NCBI GenBank assembly: GCA_020638875.1
Contig: JACKHS010000016.1
Location: 1 to 64,000 of the forward strand
Reading direction: 5' to 3'
Source: Planctomycetota bacterium
GTDB lineage: Bacteria > Planctomycetota > UBA1135 > GCA-002686595
DNA length: 64,000 bases
The notes under the pieces are model-generated. The model saw only the letters and a list, made by a program, of their open reading frames with translations. It was not told the origin of the DNA and ran no database searches. How positions within the stretch are numbered: the stretch's first letter is position 1; every line of letters begins with the position of its first letter. Below are positions 18,211 through 25,229 of the stretch, one piece after another. The position numbers and the translations under genes were made by a program.

Positions 18211-19811
18211 GCCCCTGGTCGCGCCTGCTCCCGCGCACCGGACGCGCGCCGCTGCGCCGCGTGTCGGTGGAGAAGGCGCGCTCCGTCTCGCAGCGGCCGC
18301 GGCGGCAACCGCTGCCGCAGGAGGCCGAGAAGGTCACCGTCGCGGCGCTCACGGTCGTCGCCTCGTCGCTGCTGATCGGCACGGGCGCCGGGCTCGACGC
18401 GCGCGGCTGGCTGGGGCTCGTGTCGCTCGTGACCCTCGGGCTGACGCTGTTCCTGCGCTACCTCTACGACTTCCGCCGCGAGGTGCTCGGCTCGCTCTCG
18501 CGCGTCGTGACGCTGGCGGTGTGCGTGCTGCTCAGCCTGTCGGCGCTGCGCGCCTTCGACGCCTTCGTCGGCCTCGAGCACGCCGGCTTCCTGCCGCTGT
18601 CGCTGGTGTCGCTGGTGATGGTGCTCGTGTGGAGCCGCTCCGTGGCCATCGAGGGCACCGTCTTCGCGTCGGGGCTCTTCGGGCTGTACGTGTTCCTGCA
18701 CCAGGGCGGTCGCAGCGGCGTCGAGGGCCTCGCGGTGGCCGTCGCCGGCGCGCTCGTCGCCGCGATGGCGGCCGAGCACGTGCGGCGGCGCTCGACGCTC
18801 GTGCGCGTGGGCGTGGTGGTCGGCCTCGCGCAAGCGGTCGTGGCCGGCACGTTCCTGTTCCTGCACGCCGGCGTGACGCCGACGAGCACCGACGCGTGGC
18901 GGCTGTTCCTGCTCGCGCTGCAGGGCCTGACGGTCGGCCTGCTCGTCTCGGGCCTGCTGCCGGCGATCGAGACGGCCTTCTCCGTCACCACGGACATCTC
19001 GCTGCTCGAGCTCGGCAACACGCACGAGCAGCCGCTCCTGCGCAAGCTGTTGCTCGAGGCGCCGGGCACCTTCCACCACTCGTACATCGTCGGGCTCCTG
19101 TCCGAGGCGGCGGCCGAGGCGGTGGGGGGCAACGCGCTCCTCGCGCGCGTCGGCGCGCTGTACCACGACGTCGGCAAGCTCAACAAGCCGGGCTACTTCG
19201 CGGAGAACGACCCCGAGGCGCGCGAGCGCCACCGCGCGCTGACGCCGGAGATGAGCATGCTGATCATCTCGGCGCACCCGCGCGACGGCGTCGAGCTCGG
19301 GCGCTACTACAACCTGCCCGAGGCGATCCTCGACTTCATGCCCGAGCACCACGGCACGGCGCTGATCGAGTACTTCTACCAGGCCGCGTTGAAGGTGCGC
19401 GGCGCGGGCAACGTCAGCGAGGAGAGCTTCCGCTACCCCGGCCCGCGGCCGCGGCGCGTCGAGACCGCGATCGTGATGATCGCCGACGCCGCCGAGGCGA
19501 TCAGCCGGCAGATGCCCGAGCCCAACCAGGCGCGCTTGCGCGAGATGGTGCACGAGGTCGCGCACAAGCGGCTGATGGACGGGCAGTTCGACGAGTGCCC
19601 GATCACGCTGGCCGACCTCGCGCTCATCGAGGACGCGTTCGTGCGCGTGCTGCAGGCGATCTACCACCAGCGTCCGACGTACCCCAAGGGCAAGCCGAAC
19701 CCGCTCGACCTCTCGCAGCCCAGCGAGGAGCGCCGCGCCGTGCAGGCCGAGGCGCAGGCGGAGGCCCAGGCCTCCGGCGAGCGCAAGCCGGCCGTCGGGA
19801 GCCGGCGGTGA
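18207..19811 (+). CDS. 7TM-HD family phosphohydrolase (PgpH-like)
   Basis: A 534-residue membrane protein with hydrophobic helices from about residue 43 to 255 and a cytoplasmic HD domain from about 280, with FHHSYIVGLL, then GALYHDVGKLNKP and MPEHHGT. PgpH-type proteins hydrolyse cyclic di-AMP. Canonical members (700-800 residues) carry an extracellular HDED domain between the first and second membrane helix; it is missing here. The GTG start (18207) overlaps the phoH stop as GTGA and is preceded by AAGGAGGAGG, an excellent ribosome binding site. It is translationally coupled on both sides. Confidence 0.9.
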   Translation: MSPWSRLLPRTGRAPLRRVSVEKARSVSQRPRRQPLPQEAEKVTVAALTVVASSLLIGTGAGLDARGWLGLVSLVTLGLTLFLRYLYDFRREVLGSLSRVVTLAVCVLLSLSALRAFDAFVGLEHAGFLPLSLVSLVMVLVWSRSVAIEGTVFASGLFGLYVFLHQGGRSGVEGLAVAVAGALVAAMAAEHVRRRSTLVRVGVVVGLAQAVVAGTFLFLHAGVTPTSTDAWRLFLLALQGLTVGLLVSGLLPAIETAFSVTTDISLLELGNTHEQPLLRKLLLEAPGTFHHSYIVGLLSEAAAEAVGGNALLARVGALYHDVGKLNKPGYFAENDPEARERHRALTPEMSMLIISAHPRDGVELGRYYNLPEAILDFMPEHHGTALIEYFYQAALKVRGAGNVSEESFRYPGPRPRRVETAIVMIADAAEAISRQMPEPNQARLREMVHEVAHKRLMDGQFDECPITLADLALIEDAFVRVLQAIYHQRPTYPKGKPNPLDLSQPSEERRAVQAEAQAEAQASGERKPAVGSRR

Positions 19812-20266
19812 GGGTCGGCGTCAGCTACGAGGCCGAGGCGCCGCTGGACGCCGCCGCCGCCGAGGCCGCCGCGCGCGCGGCGCTGGCCGAGGGCGGGCTG
19901 GGGGCGGCGCGCGGGGCGCTGGAGCTCGTCTTCGTGGACGACGCGCGCCTGGCCGAGCTGCACGCGCGCTTCCTGGACGACCCCTCGCCCACGGACGTGA
20001 TGGCGTTCGACCTGGGCGAGGAGGACGACGAGGCCGAGCTCGAGGTGTGGGTGAGCGTCGACCGCGCGCGCGACGTGGCCGGCGCGCGCGGCGTGCCCGT
20101 CGCGCGCGAGCTCGCGCTCTACGTCGTGCACGGGGTGCTGCACCTCACCGGTCACGACGACCACGAGGACGCCGACCGCGCGCGCATGCGCGCCGCCGAG
20201 GCGCGCGTGATGGACGCGCTCGGTTACCCGCGCGACGACGCGCCGCACGAGTTCGTCGGCGAGTGA
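19808..20266 (+). CDS. ybeY: Endoribonuclease YbeY / rRNA maturation factor
   Basis: A 152-residue metal-dependent endoribonuclease involved in 16S rRNA 3'-end maturation and ribosome quality control. The zinc motif is complete: HGVLHLTGHDDHEDADR near residue 107, with three His. The upstream DPSPTDVMAFDLG matches the family TDVLSFP region. The GTG start at 19808 overlaps the stop of the HD gene. It is the last gene of the forward cluster. Confidence 0.93.
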   Translation: MRVGVSYEAEAPLDAAAAEAAARAALAEGGLGAARGALELVFVDDARLAELHARFLDDPSPTDVMAFDLGEEDDEAELEVWVSVDRARDVAGARGVPVARELALYVVHGVLHLTGHDDHEDADRARMRAAEARVMDALGYPRDDAPHEFVGE

Positions 20267-20442
20267 ACGCGTGACGGCGGGACGCGAAGCCTCGCACCCG
20301 TCCTCGTTTCCACTTTTTTCCGCGGCGGCGCGGCGCGCGTGTGCCGCGGCGGGGAAACACGCGAACTCACGCGTGATTCGTCGAATGGAACGTGAACTCG
20401 CGTCGACGTCGTGCGCGGTGAAGCGCCTTCGACGCGCTGTGT

Positions 20443-21372
20443 GTGCGGCAGGTGCTTGAACGCACCGGTGGTTTTCGTATCCACGGTGCTCTGAGGAGAC
20501 TTCGCGCACGACGTTCGACGTCGCGCGACCCCGCGCCGCCCTTGGAGACCAGCGAACAACCGCCGTCGATCGAGACCCCTCGCGCCGTCGAGGTGGACGT
20601 GCCCGTCGCCGACGAGCGCGAGCTCACGCGCGCCGTCCTGTGGGAGGCGTACTTCGCCGAGCGCTGCGACGAGACGCGCAACGCCTTGGTCGAGGCCTAC
20701 CAGGACCTCGCGCGCGACGTGGCGCGGCGCTTCGCCGTGCGCCTGCCGCGCAGCGTCGACCGCGGCGACCTCTCCACGGCCGCCAGCTTCGGCCTGATGG
20801 CCGCCATCGCCGGCTTCGACCCCGAGCGCGGCGTGCGCTTCGAGTCCTACTGCGAGCTGCGCGTGAAGGGCGCGCTGCTGGACGAGCTGCGCACGCAGGA
20901 CTGGCTCCCGCGGCCCTGGCGCCAGCGCCTCGAGCTCCAGAAGCGCACCGTCGAGCGCCTGCGCTCCGAGGAGGGCCGCGAGCCCGCCGACGGCGAGGTG
21001 GCCGTGGCGATGGGCATGGACCTCGAGCTGTACCAGCAGCTCTTCGGCGTCGGCCTGCCCGGCGCGCCCTCGGGCTCGATGCCGCTGATGGACGGCGGCG
21101 ACGACGGCATGTTGGTCCTCGAGGTCGTCCCCGACACCTCGTGCGACGTCCCCGGCGACAGCCTGACGCGCGAGGAGCTCCTGAGCCTCGTGACCCAGCG
21201 CCTGTCCGAGCAGGAGTACCGCATCCTCTACCTGCGCTACTGGGAGGGCCTCGCCATGCGCGAGATCGGCGAGCTGACCGGCCTGTCCGAGTCCCGCGTC
21301 TGCAAGGTCCACGCCCGCCTCCTCGAACGCCTCCAGGACCGCCTCCGCGTCCACGCCGACGACCGCGGTTAG
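20443..21372 (+). CDS. Sigma-28-like RNA polymerase sigma factor (FliA/WhiG group)
   Basis: Up to 309 residues. Region 2 is clear (RNALVEAYQDLARDVARRFA, then FDPERGVRFESYCELRVKG), followed by DELRTQDWLPRPWRQ, the hallmark of FliA/WhiG-type factors, a region 3, and region 4 with a helix-turn-helix (LRYWEGLAMREIGELTGLSE). The start is uncertain: GTG 20443 gives the longest form, but the first 33 residues look non-coding and TTG 20542 is a plausible alternative. Members of this group transcribe flagellar, motility or developmental genes. The two chemoreceptor genes in this window share a GCCGATGC box resembling the sigma-28 -10 element. Confidence 0.88.
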   Translation: MRQVLERTGGFRIHGALRRLRARRSTSRDPAPPLETSEQPPSIETPRAVEVDVPVADERELTRAVLWEAYFAERCDETRNALVEAYQDLARDVARRFAVRLPRSVDRGDLSTAASFGLMAAIAGFDPERGVRFESYCELRVKGALLDELRTQDWLPRPWRQRLELQKRTVERLRSEEGREPADGEVAVAMGMDLELYQQLFGVGLPGAPSGSMPLMDGGDDGMLVLEVVPDTSCDVPGDSLTREELLSLVTQRLSEQEYRILYLRYWEGLAMREIGELTGLSESRVCKVHARLLERLQDRLRVHADDRG

Positions 21373-21513
21373 CCTGGGCCGGTGCTGCGCCACGGCGCCA
21401 CGGTGCCACACCGTCAACGATCGGCCCCTTCCTCGCCGCCGGGCCCTTGCAACGGCCTCCCCCCGCTCTCCCGCTGCCGCCCCAAACCCGTGGCGCAGCC
21501 ACTAGGTGGTCCT

Positions 21514-21553
21514 AAAAAGCGCGAGGGCACGGGGCGCGGCCCCATGCCCTCGC
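21514..21553 (-). terminator. Intrinsic terminator of the riboswitch-headed RNA
   Basis: On the minus strand, GCGAGGGCATGGGGC pairs over 15 positions with GCCCCGTGCCCTCGC around a CGC loop, followed after GC by TTTTT. The one non-Watson-Crick position is a U-G wobble in the minus-strand RNA but a C-A mismatch in the plus-strand RNA, so the minus strand is the functional one. Confidence 0.88.
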
Positions 21554-22145
21554 ATTCCCGGCGGCCCGGCTCGAAGCCGAACGCGCGCGCGGTTCCCACT
21601 CAGGGCGTCGAACGACTCCCCGCCGCGCGCGACGGAGCCCGCGAAGGGCTCGTCCACCGAGAGGCGTACCTGAAGGATCTGTCCCCACGGATCCGACGGA
21701 TACGCATCTCCTCCACTCGCGGCGGGTTCGTCCCCACAAGCCCGCGCGCGAGGCTCAGCGTCGGCGCGGGCGCGAGCTCAGGGCGCGCGTCACGTACCGA
21801 CCATTGGCTTTCCCGTGCCGAATGCCCCCGCCCACGCAGCGGCGCGAGCGGGTGGAAGGGGCGAACGCCGGTCGCGGAGCCGGACGACACCGAGCGCGGG
21901 GCGCGGTCCGAGTGCGGACGGGGCGCCGGTCCGAGCGTGGGGTGATCTGTTCCGTGGTGCATCCGTGTGCTGGCGTTCGCTGAGGAAGCCCCGCGCGGCG
22001 GAGCGGGGAGCGCTGTCCCGCCCCGGTCCCTGGGGACCGGGGCGGGAGCACACGGGAGGGAGAAGCGGGCTTCTCCAAGCCATGGCGTCCTCGCACCGAG
22101 GTGCTGGGATTCCGACTGTCGCCCCTCGGATGACGTCCAGGCTTG

Positions 22146-22238
22146 GATCGACGACGTTCGGTAGCTCGGCTGCCCCCGGGGGGCCCGTGGCTTTGCGCCC
22201 CGGCCTCGCGGCCGGTTTGCCCTTGTCGTGTCATCGAG
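22146..22238 (-). promoter_or_regulatory. c-di-GMP-I (GEMM) riboswitch aptamer
   Basis: Read on the minus strand, the sequence has the hallmarks in order: AAGGGCAAACC; a helix capped by a GNRA tetraloop (CCGGCC-GCGA-GGCCGG); GCGCAAAGCCACGGG; a variable stem; and GGCAGCCGAGCTACCG. The tetraloop/receptor arrangement and the GCAAAGCC block are diagnostic of the GEMM-I fold. The position that is A in the cGAMP-selective subclass appears to be G here, favouring c-di-GMP. It starts almost at the predicted transcription start, and the CCAAGCCTGG helix just 3' could be the expression platform. Confidence 0.87.
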
Positions 22239-22248
22239 AAGGCGGGGC

Positions 22249-22276
22249 AGAATACTGCGAAATTGCAAAGGGGCAA
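22249..22276 (-). promoter_or_regulatory. Putative promoter of the riboswitch RNA
   Basis: On the minus strand TTGCCC (22276-22271) and TATTCT (22254-22249) are separated by 16 bp, in a locally AT-richer patch. Transcription would begin about 22243, just before the aptamer. Confidence 0.5.
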
Positions 22277-22463
22277 ATCGAGGGCGCTCCGATCGGGGTG
22301 GAAACGTGTTCCTGGCCCCTCAAGTCCCTTCGCCTGGCGAGTTTGCGCGCGCCCGCCGCGCGCCGACGCGGCCCCGAAAACGCGAAAAGGCGTTCCTAAG
22401 GCCCCGTGTAGGAAATTGCTTCTACGCCCAGCGGCCCAGGCGGGGCGGGCGGACGGCGCAGGC

Positions 22464-23303
22464 CTACGCCCGCGAGGTCGGGGCCAGGGCCGCGCGGAGG
22501 GCCAGCAGCTCGTCGAGCAGGGGCGCGAGGTCCTCGAGCCGCAAGATGTTCGGGCCGTCGGAGGGCGAGCTGTCGGGGTCCGGGTGCACCTCGAAGAAGA
22601 AGCCGTCCACCGCGCCGGTGGCGAGCGCGGCGCGCGCCAGCACCGGCACGAGCTCGCGGTCGCCGCCGGTGCTCGTGCCGAGCGCGCCCGGGCGCTGCAC
22701 CGAGTGCGTGGCGTCGAAGACCACCGGCTGGCCCGTCGCGGCGAGGTCGGGGAAGCCGCCCATGTCCACCACGAGCCGGCCGTAGCCGAAGCTCGTGCCG
22801 CGCTCGGTGACGAGCACGTCGCGGTTGCCGCTCTCGACGCACTTCGTGACCGCGTTCTGCATGTCCCACGGCGCGAGGAACTGGCCCTTCTTGATGTTGA
22901 CCGCCTTACCGGTGCGCGCGGCGGCGACGAGCAGGTCGGTCTGACGGCACAAGAAGGCCGGGATCTGCAGGACGTCGACGACCTCGGCCACGGGCGCGCA
23001 CTGGTCCGGCAGGTGCACGTCGGTGACGACCGGCAGGTCGAGCTCCTCGCGCACGCGCGCCAGCCAGGCGAGGCCCGCGCCCATGCCCGGCCCGCGCCCG
23101 CCGCCGAGGCTCGAGCGGTTGGCCTTGTCGAAGCTCGCCTTGAACACGACCGGCACGCCGCGCGCGTCGCACACGTCGCGCACCTCGCGCGCGATGTCGA
23201 GCGTGAGCGCCTCGCTCTCGAGGACGCAGGGACCGGCGAGGAGGAAGAGGCCGGACGAGCCGAAGGAGCGGCCGGCGATCTGGACGCAGCGCGCAGCGGT
23301 CAT
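22464..23303 (-). CDS. kdsA: 3-deoxy-8-phosphooctulonate synthase
   Basis: A 279-residue enzyme condensing arabinose 5-phosphate and phosphoenolpyruvate to KDO-8-phosphate for the lipopolysaccharide inner core. Family motifs include LLAGPCVLES, VVFKASFDKANRSS, TDVHLPDQ, IKKGQFLAPWDM and FDATHSVQRPG. The ATG at 23303 matches the family start; an upstream in-frame ATG at 23378 would extend into the neighbouring gene. It lies 4 bp downstream of the lipid-kinase gene, so the two are probably one operon. Its presence supports an LPS-bearing outer membrane. Confidence 0.96.
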   Translation of the reverse strand: MTAARCVQIAGRSFGSSGLFLLAGPCVLESEALTLDIAREVRDVCDARGVPVVFKASFDKANRSSLGGGRGPGMGAGLAWLARVREELDLPVVTDVHLPDQCAPVAEVVDVLQIPAFLCRQTDLLVAAARTGKAVNIKKGQFLAPWDMQNAVTKCVESGNRDVLVTERGTSFGYGRLVVDMGGFPDLAATGQPVVFDATHSVQRPGALGTSTGGDRELVPVLARAALATGAVDGFFFEVHPDPDSSPSDGPNILRLEDLAPLLDELLALRAALAPTSRA

Positions 23304-23307
23304 GGCG

Positions 23308-24210
23308 TCAGGGGACGAGCAGGTGGTAGCGGACGCCGGTGACTTCGAGATCGACGGGCGTCTCGCCCATCGGGTCACCGTCGATGTGGAAGGGGACCGG
23401 CTCGGCCGCGGTGACGCGCACGTGGCGCGCGCGCCGCATCTCGATCGAGCCGCCGGGCACGCGCCCGAGCAGGAGGCGCACGCAGTAGCCGACGAGGCCC
23501 AGGAGGTCGCCGCGCCGGAAGAGGAACACCTCGAACAGGCCGTCGTCGAGCACGCGGCCCGGCGAGAGCTTCATCACGCCGCCGTAGTGCACGAGGTTGC
23601 TCGCGAGCACCTGGTAGACCGCGCCCTCGACCGCGCGGCCGTCGAGCTCGACCGCCAGCGGCCGCGGGCGGTAGCGCAGCAGCATGCGCAGCGCGGCGGG
23701 CACGTAGTGCCACTTGGCGAGCTTGCCGCCGACGCGCCGCTCGGCGATGTCGCGCACCACGACGGCGTCGGGGCCGACGCCGGTGACGAGGAAGGACAGG
23801 TGCCCGTTCACGTCGGCGACGTCCATCGCGACGGTGTGCTCGCCGCACAGGACGTCGAGCGCGCGGTCGACGTCGCGCGGCAGGCCCAGGTCGATGCCGA
23901 GCGCGTTGCCGGTGCCCATCGGCAGCACGCCGACGCGCACGCCGTTCGCGCCGCCGGAGCGCTGGCCGAGGCCCGTGAGCACCTCGCGCAGCGTGCCGTC
24001 GCCGCCGACCGAGACGACCAGGTCGCAGCGCGGGTCGAGCGCGCGCGCCGCCGCGGTCGCGTCGCCCGCAGCGCGCGTGAGCAGCAGCTCGCACGCGACG
24101 CCGCGACGCGAGAGGCCCTCGGCCAACTCGCGCCCCAGGCTCTCGCCCTTGCCCCGGCCGGAGATCGGGTTGACGATCACCAGGGCGCGCTCGTGCGGCG
24201 GCGTGCTCAT
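23308..24210 (-). CDS. Diacylglycerol kinase-family lipid kinase (YegS/DagK type)
   Basis: A 300-residue soluble lipid kinase with an N-terminal catalytic domain: ALVIVNPISGRGKGE, the ATP-binding SVGGDGTLREVLTG near residue 70, and VLPMGTGNALGIDLGLP. The C-terminal beta-sandwich includes DDGLFEVFLFRRGDLLGL and a terminal HIDGDPMGETP that matches the family DGE motif only loosely. It likely phosphorylates diacylglycerol, sphingoid or a related lipid; the substrate cannot be fixed by eye. The start at 24210 gives MSTPPHERALVIVNP. Cotranscribed with kdsA. Confidence 0.92.
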   Translation of the reverse strand: MSTPPHERALVIVNPISGRGKGESLGRELAEGLSRRGVACELLLTRAAGDATAAARALDPRCDLVVSVGGDGTLREVLTGLGQRSGGANGVRVGVLPMGTGNALGIDLGLPRDVDRALDVLCGEHTVAMDVADVNGHLSFLVTGVGPDAVVVRDIAERRVGGKLAKWHYVPAALRMLLRYRPRPLAVELDGRAVEGAVYQVLASNLVHYGGVMKLSPGRVLDDGLFEVFLFRRGDLLGLVGYCVRLLLGRVPGGSIEMRRARHVRVTAAEPVPFHIDGDPMGETPVDLEVTGVRYHLLVP

Positions 24211-24283
24211 CGGCGGGGGAGTGTAGCAGGCGGGCGCGGCGGTCGCGCTTGACCGCGCGCGCAGGCTGCGCTGGACTCTCGCC

Positions 24284-25183
24284 ATGGCCGGCGAGACGGT
24301 GTTGGTGCTGGGCGGCTCGGGCTTCCTCGGCGCGCACGTGGTCGAGCGCCTGGGCGCGCGCGGCGTGGGGGCGGCGCGCACGCCCGGCCCGGCGACCGCG
24401 CGGCACGTCGCCTGGGACGCGCTCGCCGCGCGCGCGACGGAGCGCCTGCTCGACGAGCTCGCGCCGCGCGCGGTCGTGTGCTGCGCGACGCTCTCGCGCG
24501 GCGACGCGTGCGAGCGCGACCCCGAGCGCGCGCACGCGCTCAACGTCGAGCTGCCCGGGTTGGTGGCCGCGCACTGCGCGCGTTCCGGCGCGCGCCTCGT
24601 GCACGTGTCGACCGACCTCGTGTTCGGGGACGCCGAGCCGCCGGCCGCCGGGTTCGCCGAGGAGCACGCGACCGCGCCGCTGGGCGTCTACGCGCGCACG
24701 AAGCTCGCCGGCGAGGAGCGCGTGCTGCGCGCCTGCCCGACCGCGCTCGTCGTGCGCCTGCCGCTGCTCTTCGGGGACTCGCGCGGTCGCGGCCTCGGCG
24801 CGAGCGACGGGCTCGTGGCGGCCCTCGCGGCGGGGCGCGACGCGGCGCTCTTCGTGGACGAGTTCCGCACGCCGCTCGACGTGGTCGAGGCCGCCGGCGC
24901 GCTCGTCGAGCTCGTCGACGGCGCGGCCCTGGGGCGCCTGCACGTCGCCGGGCCGCAGCGACTCTCGCGCTACGAGCTGGGCACGCTCGCCCTGGGCGCC
25001 GCCGGCTGGGACGCCGCCGCGCGCGGCTGGCCGCGGGCCGTCGAGAGCGCCGAGCTGGAGCTCGTGCCGCCGCGGCCGCGCGACGCCGCGCTGGACGCCA
25101 CGCGCGCCCGCGCCCTGCTCGCGGCGCCGCTCTCCACGCCCGCGCGCGCCCTGGCCTTGCGCCCGCCGTCCTTGACGCCGTGA
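24284..25183 (+). CDS. RmlD-like NAD(P)-dependent sugar reductase/epimerase
   Basis: A 299-residue short-chain dehydrogenase of the extended type. The nucleotide-binding loop is GGSGFLGAHV at residues 9-18, the catalytic YxxxK is YARTK near residue 134, and VHVSTDLVFGD is typical of dTDP-4-dehydrorhamnose reductase (RmlD). No other rhamnose genes are nearby, so the substrate is uncertain. It is divergent from the lipid kinase and ends 46 bp before the valS ATG, perhaps sharing a transcript with it. Confidence 0.85.
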   Translation: MAGETVLVLGGSGFLGAHVVERLGARGVGAARTPGPATARHVAWDALAARATERLLDELAPRAVVCCATLSRGDACERDPERAHALNVELPGLVAAHCARSGARLVHVSTDLVFGDAEPPAAGFAEEHATAPLGVYARTKLAGEERVLRACPTALVVRLPLLFGDSRGRGLGASDGLVAALAAGRDAALFVDEFRTPLDVVEAAGALVELVDGAALGRLHVAGPQRLSRYELGTLALGAAGWDAAARGWPRAVESAELELVPPRPRDAALDATRARALLAAPLSTPARALALRPPSLTP

Positions 25184-25229
25184 ACGGGGGCCAGTGAACT
25201 GTTCCGCTGACTTCGTCCCGGAACGCGCC

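Larger units (their letters stand above)
21514..22243 (-). ncRNA. Structured c-di-GMP-riboswitch-headed RNA without a credible ORF
   Basis: A ~730-nt transcription unit is inferred from a promoter at 22249-22276, a c-di-GMP-I aptamer at its 5' end and the terminator at 21514-21553. About 600 nt lie between aptamer and terminator. Frames there are Arg/Pro/Ser-rich, lack recognisable domains and good ribosome binding sites, and look like GC-rich noise. The RNA instead shows many strong pairings: CCAAGCCTGG (22146-22137) with 22085-22075; GGAGAAG/CTTCTCC near 22076-22059; CCGTGTGCT (22055-22047) with AGCACACGG (21971-21963), enclosing a perfect 14-bp hairpin (22046-22017); and CCCCACGC (21942-21935) with 21837-21826. 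GTGGGGAC recurs at 21737-21730 and 21688-21681, each time in a predicted hairpin loop. I cannot match it to a known RNA class. A very small protein cannot be excluded. Confidence 0.6.

Noticed and set aside
22146..22238. Assignment of the aptamer to the cGAMP-selective GEMM-Ib subclass.
   Set aside because: The discriminating base before GCAAACC appears to be G, as in c-di-GMP binders, rather than A; this should still be confirmed by binding assays.
21600..22268. A 222-residue minus-strand frame as the protein target of the c-di-GMP riboswitch.
   Set aside because: It begins upstream of the aptamer and reads straight through it, has Arg/Pro/Ser-rich random composition and no signal peptide, membrane helix or domain. 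Other frames here are no better.
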